Positions 32,996 through 40,918 are shown, counted from the stretch's first letter. The stretch: DNA of 64,000 nucleotides from an uncultured Pelagibacteraceae bacterium (GCA_902539445.1 CACBIY010000001.1:62001-126000), one strand, 5' to 3'. Notes: generated by a model not told the origin, from the letters alone. A program made the numbers and translations.

Positions 32996-33450
32996 TTCTC
33001 TGGTACAAAAATTAAACACAATCCATTATTACAAAATCTTTTTCCAGTAGCAGTAGGTCCATCTAGAAAAACATGACCATGATGTGCACCACAGTTTGCA
33101 CAATGATATTCAATTCTTTTCATTCCAAAAGAATAATCAATCTTAGTTTTAAAAGCTCCTGGCAAAGCCTCAGAAAAAGAAGGCCAACCTGTTCCACTAT
33201 CGAATTTTGCTTTTGAAGAAAATAACTTTGCTCCACAATTCGCACAAAGATAAAAACCATCTCTTTTTTCTTCAAGTAATTTACTGGTAAAGGGTCTCTC
33301 AGTGCCCTCATTAAACATTATATCTTTTTGGGCTTTAGTCAGATCAGGATTTATAATTTTTTTTGTAGCTGATTTTAAGAATTGATAAGGTAATGATACA
33401 AAAAGTATAGAGAGTCCAAATAATTTTAAAATTTTTCTTCTTAAAAGCAT
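32992..33450 (-). CDS. msrB: Peptide-methionine (R)-S-oxide reductase, exported or membrane-anchored
   Basis: A 152-residue MsrB. The first 28 residues (basic LLRRKILK then a hydrophobic stretch to LKSA) form a signal peptide or anchor, so the enzyme probably repairs oxidised methionine in the periplasm. Zinc-binding pairs C69xxC72 (YLCANCGAKLF) and C117xxC120 (YHCANCGAHHGHVF) are present, as are SGTGWPSF and the catalytic C140 in KRFCNNGLC. A further Cys (C145) follows. It shares a TTAA stop overlap with the convergent hpsN-like gene. The periplasmic electron donor could be the CcdA system at 42606 (inference). Confidence 0.9.
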   Translation of the reverse strand: MLLRRKILKLFGLSILFVSLPYQFLKSATKKIINPDLTKAQKDIMFNEGTERPFTSKLLEEKRDGFYLCANCGAKLFSSKAKFDSGTGWPSFSEALPGAFKTKIDYSFGMKRIEYHCANCGAHHGHVFLDGPTATGKRFCNNGLCLIFVPEN

Positions 33451-33518
33451 ATTAAATAAGATTAGTTTGAAATTGAGATTTTAACATGTGCTATAGTTGT
33501 CGCTGAAAATACTTTTAA

Positions 33519-34136
33519 TCAAAGAAAATATGCCGTTTCTTTAATTACATAAATTGTGAGCAAAGACATGAAGCTGATAATGAATCCATTAATATATTTC
33601 CATGTTTTATCACTTTGAGCATATCTTGAAAAATATACTGATGAATAACCAAGTAAAAAGAAAAATATGAAAGATGCTATAGAAGCCCCTATACCAAAAT
33701 AGATTTTTTCATCAAATAAAAAATTTTTTGAGAAATTTCCTAAAAAGAAAACTGTATCGGAATAAACATGAGCATTTAGGTAAGTGAAACCAAGTGTCTT
33801 TAATATAATCTTAGCACTAGTAATCTCTTTTTTTTCAATATTGAAATTAGCACTAACACCAAAAGATTTAATTTTTGAATATATGAAATAGATTAAAAAA
33901 ATTATTAAACAGATGTTTAAAGTTAGCTCTACAAAGATATTAAAATATTGATGAAAAAAGTGGAATAAAAGAATGCCTGTAAATATTAAAATTAGGTCTG
34001 AACAAGAACAAATTAAACAGACTAAAAAAACATACTGTTTTTTAAGCCCTTGTTCTATTACAAAGATATTTTGAGCACCAATCGCTAGGATTAAACTAAG
34101 CCCGGTAATAAAACCTAATACCAGGTATTCCATCAA
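33519..34136 (-). CDS. LysE/ArgO-family amino acid exporter
   Basis: A 205-residue membrane protein with six hydrophobic helices. The start LVLGFITGLSLILAIGAQNIFVIEQGLKKQYVFLVCLICS, with the GAQN motif, is diagnostic of the LysE/ArgO (YggA) family, and TLGFTYLNAHVYSDTVFFLG is the conserved central segment. Family members export lysine or arginine to prevent toxic accumulation. No LysG-type regulator is beside it. Eight bases separate it from the upstream VOC gene. Confidence 0.85.
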   Translation of the reverse strand: MMEYLVLGFITGLSLILAIGAQNIFVIEQGLKKQYVFLVCLICSCSDLILIFTGILLFHFFHQYFNIFVELTLNICLIIFLIYFIYSKIKSFGVSANFNIEKKEITSAKIILKTLGFTYLNAHVYSDTVFFLGNFSKNFLFDEKIYFGIGASIASFIFFFLLGYSSVYFSRYAQSDKTWKYINGFIISFMSLLTIYVIKETAYFL

Positions 34137-34144
34137 AACTAAAA

Positions 34145-34555
34145 TTATTCTGGATTAGCTGTTAAAGTTTTAATCTCTAGAATATTTTCGTTAGGATCTT
34201 TTACAAAAAATGTTTCTTGCTCGTATTTTGTTCCTTTAAATCTAAGATAAGGCTCATCGTAGTACTTTGCACCTTTTTCTTTCAATCTATTTTTTAAAGT
34301 ATCAAAATCTTTTCTTGATAAATGAACTCCAAAGTGAGGAACAGAAACGTTGCCCATATCTACATCGTGTCTCTCGTTATCTAGTTTATGTTCACTTGCA
34401 TGGAGAGTTAATTCATTTCCCCAAAAGTCAACATCAGCCCACTCTTGTGCTGAATTATCAAGTCGGCACCCCAAAGTTTCACTATAAAACTTTTTTGCTG
34501 TTTCTAGATCTCCACATGGGATTGCTAGATGAAAACAATTAGTATTTTTGTACAT
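34145..34555 (-). CDS. VOC-family (glyoxalase/dioxygenase superfamily) protein
   Basis: A 136-residue vicinal-oxygen-chelate protein: NCFHLAIPCGDLETAKKFYSETLGC is the first beta-alpha-beta unit, and PHFGVHLSRKDFDTLKNRLKEKG with TFFVKDPNENILEIK is the second. Likely metal ligands H9, H75 and E128 are retained. A Shine-Dalgarno AAAGGAG precedes the ATG. The exact substrate is unknown; family members open or isomerise small oxygenated compounds. Confidence 0.8.
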   Translation of the reverse strand: MYKNTNCFHLAIPCGDLETAKKFYSETLGCRLDNSAQEWADVDFWGNELTLHASEHKLDNERHDVDMGNVSVPHFGVHLSRKDFDTLKNRLKEKGAKYYDEPYLRFKGTKYEQETFFVKDPNENILEIKTLTANPE

Positions 34556-34627
34556 TATTTCTCCTTTAAATACTGTTTAAAGGCACTATATAGACATTAA
34601 TTATTTTTATCAAGCTGACAAAATTAT

Positions 34628-35197
34628 ATGAATGACTTTTTACAATCTATAATAGACAGAGATCCTGCGGCAAAATCTAAGTTAAGTCTTATATTAACTT
34701 ACCCAGGGGTTAAGGCTATTTTTTTTCATAAAATTGCAAATTTTTTTGCAATAGCAAAATTTGATTTAGTTGCAAGAATCATTTCTCAATTTTCAAGATT
34801 TTTAACAGGAATAGAAATTCATCCAAAGGCAAAGATTGGAAAAAATTTATTTATTGATCACGGTATGGGAGTTGTAATCGGTGAGACATCTGAGATTGGA
34901 AACAATGTTACTATTTATCATAATGTTACATTAGGTGGAATCGCTCCAAGTATAAACACTAATGATCAAAGAAATACTAAAAGACATCCAACTTTAGAAG
35001 ATAATGTTGTTGTTGGATCTGGTGCTCAAATTTTAGGACCAATAACAGTTGGTAAAAATTCCTTAATAGGTGCAAACGCGGTGGTTACTAAAAATGTTCC
35101 TGAAAAATCAATAATGGTAGGAATTCCAGCTACAAGAGTTGGTGATGCTACAAAAGGATTTCAACCTTACGCTGTTACTGATAAAGATAAAGATTAA
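34628..35197 (+). CDS. cysE: Serine O-acetyltransferase
   Basis: A 189-residue short-form CysE (EpsC/SrpH type). An N-terminal helical part ([28 protein letters not shown]) precedes a hexapeptide left-handed helix: [58 protein letters not shown]75-H76 and H110-like histidines are at active-site positions. It acetylates serine with acetyl-CoA for cysteine synthesis. Its stop overlaps the cysK start by one base. Confidence 0.93.
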   Translation: MNDFLQSIIDRDPAAKSKLSLILTYPGVKAIFFHKIANFFAIAKFDLVARIISQFSRFLTGIEIHPKAKIGKNLFIDHGMGVVIGETSEIGNNVTIYHNVTLGGIAPSINTNDQRNTKRHPTLEDNVVVGSGAQILGPITVGKNSLIGANAVVTKNVPEKSIMVGIPATRVGDATKGFQPYAVTDKDKD

Positions 35198-36198
35198 TGT
35201 CACAAATTAAAAATAACTTTATTGAGTCAGTTGGTAATACTCCTTTAATAAAATTAAAAGCAGCCTCAGAAATCACTGGATGTAATATTTATGGAAAAGC
35301 GGAGTATCTAAATCCAGGTGGATCCGTTAAAGATAGAGCTGCTCTTGCGCTAATAAAAGATGCACAAGAAAAGAAATTAATTTCAGAAGGTGGGATTGTT
35401 GTTGAAGGTACTGCGGGTAATACTGGGATTGGTTTATGTCTTTTAGGAAATTCCTTAGGTTATAAGACAATTATTGTAATGAATGACAACCAAACCCAAG
35501 AAAAAAAAGATACTTTAAAAAATATTGGTGCAGATCTTAGACTAGTTCCACCTAAGCCATACAAAGATGATGGTAACTATGTAAAAGTTGCGGGTCGTCT
35601 TGCTGAAGAATTAAAAAGTACAAATAACAAGGGTGTGGTTTGGGCAAACCAATTTGATAACACTGCCAATGCAAAAGGTCATTACGAAACGACTGGACCA
35701 GAAATTTGGGAACAAACTGATGGTAAAGTAGATGGCTTTGTCTGCGCATCAGGAACAGGAGGCACCATCGGTGGTGTAAGTAAATTTCTAAAAGAAAAAA
35801 ATAAGAATATAAAAATTTATTTGTCAGATCCAACAGGCTCTGCACTCTATAATCACATTATGAATGGTGAACTTAAAGCAGAGGGTGGATCAATAACCGA
35901 AGGTATTGGTTCAAGTAGAATAACTAAAAACTTTGCTGAAGCTAAAATTGATGGTGCTTTTTCAATCAGTGATCAAGAGTCTTTACCCGTGCTTTATGAT
36001 TTAATACAGCATGAGGGGTTAAGTTTAGGAACTAGTTGTGGAGTAAATATTGCAGGTGCAATTAGATTAGGAAAAGAGCTAGGTCCAGGAAAAACAATTG
36101 TGACAATTCTCTGTGATAGATCAGATAAATACAACTCAAAGATGTTTAATAAATCTTTTTTAAAGGAAAAAAACCTCCCTATTCCTAGCTGGTTATAA
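35197..36198 (+). CDS. cysK: Cysteine synthase A (O-acetylserine sulfhydrylase)
   Basis: A 333-residue fold-type II PLP enzyme. NPGGSVKDRAALALIKDA has the PLP Lys, VEGTAGNTGIGLCLLG is the substrate/PLP Asn-loop, SGTGGTIGGVSKFLKE is the phosphate-binding loop and GTSCGVNIAGAIRL closes the active site. It combines O-acetylserine with sulfide. The coupled cysE-cysK pair forms a complete two-step cysteine module, and could also use sulfide derived from sulfonate sulfur. A terminator hairpin follows 16 bases after the stop. Confidence 0.93.
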   Translation: MSQIKNNFIESVGNTPLIKLKAASEITGCNIYGKAEYLNPGGSVKDRAALALIKDAQEKKLISEGGIVVEGTAGNTGIGLCLLGNSLGYKTIIVMNDNQTQEKKDTLKNIGADLRLVPPKPYKDDGNYVKVAGRLAEELKSTNNKGVVWANQFDNTANAKGHYETTGPEIWEQTDGKVDGFVCASGTGGTIGGVSKFLKEKNKNIKIYLSDPTGSALYNHIMNGELKAEGGSITEGIGSSRITKNFAEAKIDGAFSISDQESLPVLYDLIQHEGLSLGTSCGVNIAGAIRLGKELGPGKTIVTILCDRSDKYNSKMFNKSFLKEKNLPIPSWL

Positions 36199-36213
36199 TA
36201 ACGCATACCAGGC

Positions 36214-36238
36214 ATGTAACAAAACAGTTACATTTTTA
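36214..36238 (+). terminator. Rho-independent terminator after cysK
   Basis: ATGTAAC-(6)-GTTACAT forms a 7-bp stem followed by TTTT at the end of the second arm and an AT-rich tail. It separates the cysEK unit from the small-protein cluster starting at 36267, so the latter probably has its own promoter close by or is weakly read through. Confidence 0.7.
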
Positions 36239-36266
36239 TATTAATATTATTTAACGTCGGGAGATT

Positions 36267-36638
36267 ATGAAAAAAATTATTATAGTTTTATCTTTTTTCA
36301 TCTTTACATCTGCTAATGCAGGAATGAGTGACAAAGATAAATCAAAAGCGTGGGATTGTATCGGTATTTACATGGCTAACTACTTTCTTCCATCGGGTGA
36401 AAAATTTGAGTACGGAATGAAAGAAAAGTCTATTTCAACTGTGAAAGTTTTAAAAACCTACGCTCTTGAAATAGGTATTCCAGAAAAAGACTGGGATGTT
36501 GGAGTAAACAAAGCAGTAGATAAACATTATGGCTCAAAATACGACAAAGCTAAAACTGACAAATGTCATACGTTTGTTGAAGCTTTAGTTCCTAATGGAG
36601 CTGAAAGAGTAAAAAAAGTAGTTCAAACTTTATACTAA
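36267..36638 (+). CDS. Small exported protein, first gene of the small-protein cluster
   Basis: A 123-residue protein with a clear signal peptide (MKKIIIVLSFFIFTSANA, cleavage before GMSDKDK). The mature part, about 105 residues, is helical with two cysteines (C29, in WDCIGIY, and C106 in DKCHTF) that could form one disulfide in the periplasm. SDKDKSKAWDCIGIYMANYF and a C-terminal amphipathic helix are visible. A GGGAG ribosome site precedes the ATG. I do not recognise a family. It is the only clearly secreted member at the head of an eleven-gene run. Confidence 0.7.
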   Translation: MKKIIIVLSFFIFTSANAGMSDKDKSKAWDCIGIYMANYFLPSGEKFEYGMKEKSISTVKVLKTYALEIGIPEKDWDVGVNKAVDKHYGSKYDKAKTDKCHTFVEALVPNGAERVKKVVQTLY

Positions 36639-36648
36639 GGAGATAGAT

Positions 36649-36933
36649 ATGGAAAAAGAAATGTTAGTAGTTGCTAAACTAAAAGAAGGTATGTTTGAAA
36701 AATTCATGGGTTTTATGCAATCACCTGAGGGTTTGGCAGAAAGAGCAAAAGTTGCAGTAGTGGAAAAAACAATTGGAACAGTAACACCAGATAAAAGCAC
36801 TGTTATGTTTAAAATTTTTTGTACTGATGAAGCAGCTCTATATAAATTTATAGAAGGAACTGAAGTATCAAAACCTATTATGTCAGCAGTATTAGATAGT
36901 TACTCAGTTTATCACTTAACTAAAGCAAAATAA
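36649..36933 (+). CDS. Small alpha/beta (dimeric-barrel-like) protein A
   Basis: A 94-residue soluble protein, no Cys-rich or catalytic motif recognised apart from one Cys. The pattern strand (MLVVAKLKEG), helix (MFEKFMGFMQSPEGLAERAKV), strand (EKTIGTVTPDKSTVMFKIFC), helix (DEAALYKFIEGTEVSKPIMSAVL), strand (SYSVYHLTK) is that of dimeric alpha-beta barrel (ferredoxin-like) proteins. AGGAGATAGAT lies just upstream. Ten bases follow the previous stop. Function unknown; the fold often binds small ligands or haem. Confidence 0.6.
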   Translation: MEKEMLVVAKLKEGMFEKFMGFMQSPEGLAERAKVAVVEKTIGTVTPDKSTVMFKIFCTDEAALYKFIEGTEVSKPIMSAVLDSYSVYHLTKAK

Positions 36934-36946
36934 TTGAAAGGAAAAA

Positions 36947-37234
36947 ATGAAAAACTATATGGTAACTCACACTTTCAAATCAAAAGAGATGAAAGCTAAA
37001 TTTAGTGAAACAGTAGCTTCAATGAAAATGGAAGATATTGTTAAATCAATGACAAGCGATAAAGCAGCATGTCAAATGACTTGGAACACTCCAGGTGATA
37101 CAATGCAAATGTTTTGCTGGTGGAAAGCAAACAGTGAAGCAGATATTAATAATCAATTAGGTCAAATGAATGATTTCTTTGAGCCTCATAAATTTACTGA
37201 GTGTACTGACCAAGTGATGGACTATAACGCTTAA
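36947..37234 (+). CDS. Small alpha/beta (dimeric-barrel-like) protein B
   Basis: A 95-residue soluble protein with beta-alpha-beta-beta-alpha-beta order: strand KNYMVTHTFKS, helix MKAKFSETVASMKMEDIVKSM, strands AACQMTWN and MQMFCWWKA, helix SEADINNQLGQMNDFF, strand ECTDQVMDY. This is the same overall architecture as protein A at 36649, and the two may be ancient paralogues. Three cysteines are present. GGAAAAA precedes the start, with 13 bases since the previous stop. No named family recognised. Confidence 0.6.
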   Translation: MKNYMVTHTFKSKEMKAKFSETVASMKMEDIVKSMTSDKAACQMTWNTPGDTMQMFCWWKANSEADINNQLGQMNDFFEPHKFTECTDQVMDYNA

Positions 37235-37245
37235 AAGAGAAATTT

Positions 37246-37560
37246 ATGAAAGCAATCTATACAAGAACCATTGGTGTTTACGATGATAAACTTGATGAAG
37301 CTATGGAAATCTCTAAAGGTTTGGCAAAAGTTAGAAAAAAACATTATCCAGATCATGAAGTTTACTTTTCATTTCAAATTGGTGGTAACCCAAGGACGGT
37401 AAGAGAAACACTTGTGGGCGAGCAGTTTACTGATAAAGCATTTGAAAATGATACAAACATGTCAGCTGATCCTGAATTCATTGAACTTCAGAAAAAAATG
37501 AAGGGTGTTTTTAAAGAGGGTACAATTCAGGATGAAATGAGAATGGTTTTTAACGATTAG
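37246..37560 (+). CDS. Small alpha/beta (dimeric-barrel-like) protein C
   Basis: A 104-residue soluble protein: strand AIYTRTIGVYD, helix KLDEAMEISKGLAKVRKKHYP, strand EVYFSFQIGGNPRTVRETLVG, helix DKAFENDTNMSADPEFIELQKKMK, strand TIQDEMRMVFND. The first half resembles NIPSNAP or ABM-like single domains. It contains no cysteines. It follows protein B by 11 bases and precedes the membrane protein by 8, so it belongs to the same transcript. No activity can be named. Confidence 0.6.
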   Translation: MKAIYTRTIGVYDDKLDEAMEISKGLAKVRKKHYPDHEVYFSFQIGGNPRTVRETLVGEQFTDKAFENDTNMSADPEFIELQKKMKGVFKEGTIQDEMRMVFND

Positions 37561-37568
37561 GAGAAAAA

Positions 37569-37985
37569 ATGTTAGAAAAATTTAATGGGATATTTTATTT
37601 AATAATTTATTTAGTTCACTTTATTGGAGTTGGTGTTTACGCATTTCAAACTATTTTTGGCACTAAAAGCTTCATGGAAAGATTTGGTATAGATCCAAGT
37701 GGAGCAATAATGATTAGAATGGCAGGAGCATTTATGCTCGCTGTATTTTTAATGTCAATCTATGTAGGTTTTATAAGACCTGGGGGTTTGGAAAACACAT
37801 GGGGATTCTTAAATTTAGTTTTTATAAATAACCTATGTATTTTTTTATGTAATTTTTATTCTATTAAAATAAATAAAACAGGTGTGAATGAAAAAACTAC
37901 AAACGAGGGTGTTATTGCACCGTTTGTATTTACAATTATGAGTGCAATTTTATGCTACGGTTTAGCTGATAAAATTTACACTTAA
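37569..37985 (+). CDS. Four-helix membrane protein of the small-protein cluster
   Basis: A 138-residue integral membrane protein with four hydrophobic segments (about 8-28, 44-66, 78-97, 115-134) and short loops; the last loop (KINKTGVNEKTTNEG) is polar. A GGAG ribosome site lies 6 bases before the ATG. I do not recognise a family, though the size resembles small DoxX-like or DUF-type membrane proteins. Its stop overlaps the next ATG by one base, showing translational coupling with the DUF1330 gene. Confidence 0.6.
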   Translation: MLEKFNGIFYLIIYLVHFIGVGVYAFQTIFGTKSFMERFGIDPSGAIMIRMAGAFMLAVFLMSIYVGFIRPGGLENTWGFLNLVFINNLCIFLCNFYSIKINKTGVNEKTTNEGVIAPFVFTIMSAILCYGLADKIYT

Positions 37986-38272
37986 TGTCTGGGTTTGCAA
38001 TATTCAACATAGAGGTAAAAAAACCTGAGGAATATAAAGAGTACGTAGAAAAAGTGAAACCGATTGCTGAAAAATTTGGTGGAGAATATATTGTTAGAGG
38101 TGGTGAAACAAAAGTATTAGAAGGAACTTGGGCATATCCTAGAACAGTTGTTATTAAATTTCCAAGTTATGACAAAGCTTTAGAGTGGTATAACTCTGAT
38201 GAATACAAACCAATTAAACAAATCCGTTTAGAAAACTCGATTGGTAACGGAATAATAATTAAAGGAGTATAA
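37985..38272 (+). CDS. DUF1330 domain protein
   Basis: A 95-residue protein spanning one DUF1330 (dimeric alpha-beta barrel) domain: FAIFNIEVKKPEEYKEYVEKV, GGEYIVRGGETKVLEGTWAYPRTVVIKFPSYDKALEWYNSDEYKPIKQIR. The RGGE, PRTVVIKFPS and WYNSDEY-PI segments are the family signature. DUF1330 proteins are widespread in Alphaproteobacteria with no established activity. It is the best recognisable of the four barrel-like proteins in this run and suggests the others share a fold. Confidence 0.85.
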   Translation: MSGFAIFNIEVKKPEEYKEYVEKVKPIAEKFGGEYIVRGGETKVLEGTWAYPRTVVIKFPSYDKALEWYNSDEYKPIKQIRLENSIGNGIIIKGV

Positions 38273-38273
38273 A

Positions 38274-38594
38274 ATGTCGATATTAAAAAGATATACTGAT
38301 GCAATAGATAAAAAAGATGAGGCAACTATGAATGAACTTTTGCATGATGATTTTAAATTCACGATGCATAAATCTGGAAATTCTTTAGGAAAAGCTGATG
38401 TTATAAAATGGGCAATGAGTGGAGATATCAATCAAGATAAAACTAGGGTTGTATATGAAAATGATGAAGTGGGTGTACACCATTCTTTTGTTACATTTAA
38501 TGACGGAAATGTTGAAGCTGTAATGGCGGTTTATAGATATAAAGACGGAAAAATTGTTAGTTTAGAAACTGGCGCTACTCCAATGTCTAAGTAA
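38274..38594 (+). CDS. NTF2/SnoaL-like small protein
   Basis: A 106-residue soluble protein with the NTF2/SnoaL layout: an N-terminal helix LKRYTDAIDKKDEATMNELLHDDFKFTMHKSG, then helix KADVIKWAMSG and antiparallel strands (TRVVYENDEVGVHHSFVTFNDGNVEAVMAVYRYKDGKIVSLETG). The family includes ketosteroid-isomerase-like enzymes and ligand-binding proteins. Putative pocket Asp and His residues exist but catalysis cannot be asserted. It sits one base after the DUF1330 stop. Confidence 0.75.
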   Translation: MSILKRYTDAIDKKDEATMNELLHDDFKFTMHKSGNSLGKADVIKWAMSGDINQDKTRVVYENDEVGVHHSFVTFNDGNVEAVMAVYRYKDGKIVSLETGATPMSK

Positions 38595-39143
38595 GTGAAA
38601 AAAATTTCATTCATTTTTATTTTTTTCTTATTTTCATCGTCTTTATTGGCTGACGATAATAAAAAAGAAATTGATAAATTATTTGTTCAATTAAAAAGTG
38701 CTTTAAACTTTGAAAATTCAAAAAAAATAGAGGATAAAATTTGGGATCTTTGGACTACTCATCCAACTAAAAATAATTTAACAAAGTTATTAGCTGATGG
38801 TTCATCTGCAATGATGGAGAATAAACTTGATGCTGCATATGATAAATTTACTGAAGTCATTAAACTTGATCCTAATTGGGCAGAAGCTTGGAATAAAAGA
38901 GCAACGGTATTATATTTAATGGGTAAATACGAGCTATCACAAGCTGATATTGACAAAGTGCTTTTGATAGAAAAAAGACATTTCGGTGCACTAACAGGCC
39001 AAGGTTTAGTTCAAACAGCTTTAAAAAACTACGAAAAAGCTATTGATAGTTACATTGAAGCTCATAAAGTTCATCCGTTTTTGAAGTCTCCTATGATTAT
39101 GATGGAAAAGCTTCAAATCGAATTGCAGAAACAAAGTATTTAA
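38595..39143 (+). CDS. Exported TPR-repeat protein
   Basis: A 182-residue protein starting with GTG directly after the preceding stop. KKISFIFIFFLFSSSLLA is a signal peptide, with cleavage before DDNKKEI. About three tetratricopeptide units follow (roughly 70-103, 104-137, 138-171), for example AYDKFTEVIKLDPNWAEAWNKRATVLYLMGKYELSQADIDKVLLIEKR. TPR proteins mediate protein-protein contacts; here the protein would act in the periplasm or be lipidless in the envelope. Similar short exported TPR proteins occur widely in Alphaproteobacteria. Confidence 0.75.
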   Translation: MKKISFIFIFFLFSSSLLADDNKKEIDKLFVQLKSALNFENSKKIEDKIWDLWTTHPTKNNLTKLLADGSSAMMENKLDAAYDKFTEVIKLDPNWAEAWNKRATVLYLMGKYELSQADIDKVLLIEKRHFGALTGQGLVQTALKNYEKAIDSYIEAHKVHPFLKSPMIMMEKLQIELQKQSI

Positions 39144-39145
39144 AA

Positions 39146-39367
39146 ATGTTTCCAAAAAAATATTCTAACCTTTTATTTATATTAGTTATGGGATTTGGGA
39201 TGAGTCTTTTAATGACACTAATAATTACTTATATAAATACTGGAATGGATAATGAGTATGTCGACCGTTTTTTTAAAGCATGGTCAGTAAGTCTTCCAAT
39301 TGCAATAATTGCTGCTCTTCTTGTAGGTCCCCCGATTAAAAAATTTGTAGATAAAATTACCAAATAA
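39146..39367 (+). CDS. DUF2798 small membrane protein
   Basis: A 73-residue protein with two hydrophobic helices (about 8-30 and 47-62) and the family pattern LLFILVMGFGMSLLMTLIITYIN, FKAWSVSLPIAIIAALLVGPPIKKFV. The closing GP--KFV element is typical of DUF2798. No function is established. It lies 2 bases after the TPR gene and 15 before the SMR-like pair. Confidence 0.8.
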   Translation: MFPKKYSNLLFILVMGFGMSLLMTLIITYINTGMDNEYVDRFFKAWSVSLPIAIIAALLVGPPIKKFVDKITK

Positions 39368-39382
39368 GAATATCTTTTATTT

Positions 39383-39718
39383 GTGAGTAACGTTATAGCT
39401 TTTCTAATTCTTATACTTGCTGTCATATTAGGTACTGCAGCAAATAGTTTTGCAAAAAGTGCAAATGGTTTCACATTGTTAGTTCCTAGTTTAATTACTG
39501 CAATCACAATAATTGGTTGCATGTTTACTCTTTCAATAGTGATGAAAACTATACCTGTTGGTATTACCTACGCATCTTTTGCTGGTTTATGTATCGTGGC
39601 GACTTCGATTGTTGGAATATATAAATTCAATCAAGTACCTGATCTATTCACAATCATTGGTTTGATATTAATTATATCAGGAGTCTTAATTGTTAATCTG
39701 CTGGGTAAAACAGGATAA
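39383..39718 (+). CDS. SMR-like four-helix transporter homologue 1, lacking the essential Glu
   Basis: A 111-residue protein starting with GTG and having four hydrophobic helices. It aligns without gaps to EmrE-type SMR proteins: AVILGTAANSFAKSANGFT matches the first-helix region, IPVGITYASFAGLCIV the third, and the end IIGLILIISGVLIVNLLGKTG the fourth. The membrane-embedded Glu14 of SMR exporters is Gly here, and Trp63 is Phe. It therefore probably does not couple proton exchange as EmrE does. It is followed 3 bases later by a second homologue, suggesting a heterodimer (ArnEF- or MdtIJ-like arrangement). Confidence 0.75.
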   Translation: MSNVIAFLILILAVILGTAANSFAKSANGFTLLVPSLITAITIIGCMFTLSIVMKTIPVGITYASFAGLCIVATSIVGIYKFNQVPDLFTIIGLILIISGVLIVNLLGKTG

Positions 39719-39721
39719 TTT

Positions 39722-40057
39722 ATGGCAAATTTATCTGGTTATATCTTTTTAGCTTTAGCAATACTTCTTGGAATAACTTCAAATGGTTTTTTAAAATCAA
39801 CTAATGGATTTACAATAATTGGGCCAACTATTTTTTGTATCATATCTATAGTTGCTTGTATTTTTTGTTTATCTAAAGCAATGAATATTATTCCAGTTGG
39901 TTTTACATATGCAACATATGGAGGTTTAACGATTACTGCAGTAACACTATTTGGTGTTTTTAAATATCAGCAAATTCCAAACTTGTATGGGATTATTGGA
40001 ATAAGTTTAATAATTATTGGTGTAATTCTTTTAAATACTTTGGGTAAAACTAGCTAG
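39722..40057 (+). CDS. SMR-like four-helix transporter homologue 2, lacking the essential Glu
   Basis: A 111-residue partner of the preceding SMR-like protein, about half identical by eye. ALAILLGITSNGFLKSTNGFT aligns with the first helix of EmrE, again with Gly at the Glu14 position; IPVGFTYATYGGLTIT carries Tyr at the Trp63 position; and it ends GIIGISLIIIGVILLNTLGKTS. Both members lacking Glu14 argues against multidrug export and is compatible with lipid-carrier or other small-substrate roles. The 3' end overlaps the convergent hisN-like gene by 8 bases. Confidence 0.75.
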   Translation: MANLSGYIFLALAILLGITSNGFLKSTNGFTIIGPTIFCIISIVACIFCLSKAMNIIPVGFTYATYGGLTITAVTLFGVFKYQQIPNLYGIIGISLIIIGVILLNTLGKTS

Positions 40058-40853
40058 AAACTGGTTTTAAAATTTTAAGCATTTTTTTATGTAAATTATT
40101 ATTAGATGAGCAAATAATATTTCCAGCTTTCTTGGCATCATCATTTTTCCAAGTCGAGACAATCCCTTTTGCAGCCTCAATAATTGGTATTAAGGCATGA
40201 ATATCCCAAATTTTATTTCCACATTGAATAACAACATCAAGTTTACCCTCAGCAAAATGAGAATAACTTAAAGCATCCGAGCATGGAAATTGCATTCTTT
40301 TTAAAATTTGAGGAATTTTTTTTTGTTTATTTAATGACAGACTGCCGTGAAAAGCTGCTGACAATTTCATTTTAGAATAAGTTGCTTTTTGGTTTACAAG
40401 TATTTTCTTTTTCTTTCCATTTTCTGAAACATACGCAGAATTAAATGAGGTATTAAAATAAAACTTTTTAAGAATTGGAAAATTTGCAAGACCTACGACT
40501 GGGTTACCTTTATAATTTAAAGATATCAAATTACTCCAAGTTGGATTTCCTATCACAAATGATCGAGTTCCATCTATGGGATCTATAACCCATGAATAAT
40601 CACTTTTAGTTTTTTTATAGCCAAATTCTTCACCTATAATTTGGTGATTTGGAAACCTTTTTTTAATCTCATTTCTAATGAATCGTTCAAAAGCCTTGTC
40701 AGCAGTTGTTACAGGGTCATAACCGCTTCTAAGTTTATTCGATACTTTAAAGGGTTTATTTAATTTAGAGTAATAAAATCTAGTTAATTTCTTAGCTAAA
40801 CTTTCAATGAACTTAGAATAAAGTTTATAATCTGATGATTTTAAAATTTGCAC
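40050..40853 (-). CDS. Inositol monophosphatase family protein, probable histidinol-phosphatase
   Basis: A 267-residue metal-dependent phosphatase starting with GTG. IIGEEFG (metal Glu pair), VIDPIDGTRSFVIGNPTW (DPIDGT signature) and WDIHALIPIIEAAKGIVSTW (WD-A-P-EAAGG region) are all present. The VTTADKAFERFIRNEI start and NPTWSNLISL resemble HisN-type histidinol-phosphate phosphatases of Alphaproteobacteria, so histidine biosynthesis is likely, although inositol or fructose bisphosphate phosphatase activity cannot be excluded. It stands alone. Confidence 0.8.
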   Translation of the reverse strand: MQILKSSDYKLYSKFIESLAKKLTRFYYSKLNKPFKVSNKLRSGYDPVTTADKAFERFIRNEIKKRFPNHQIIGEEFGYKKTKSDYSWVIDPIDGTRSFVIGNPTWSNLISLNYKGNPVVGLANFPILKKFYFNTSFNSAYVSENGKKKKILVNQKATYSKMKLSAAFHGSLSLNKQKKIPQILKRMQFPCSDALSYSHFAEGKLDVVIQCGNKIWDIHALIPIIEAAKGIVSTWKNDDAKKAGNIICSSNNNLHKKMLKILKPVSS

Positions 40854-40918
40854 AACGCTCTAATACTATTTTATTACTATTGATTAAAGCAAAATTTTAA
40901 ATAATGATTTAAAAATAC

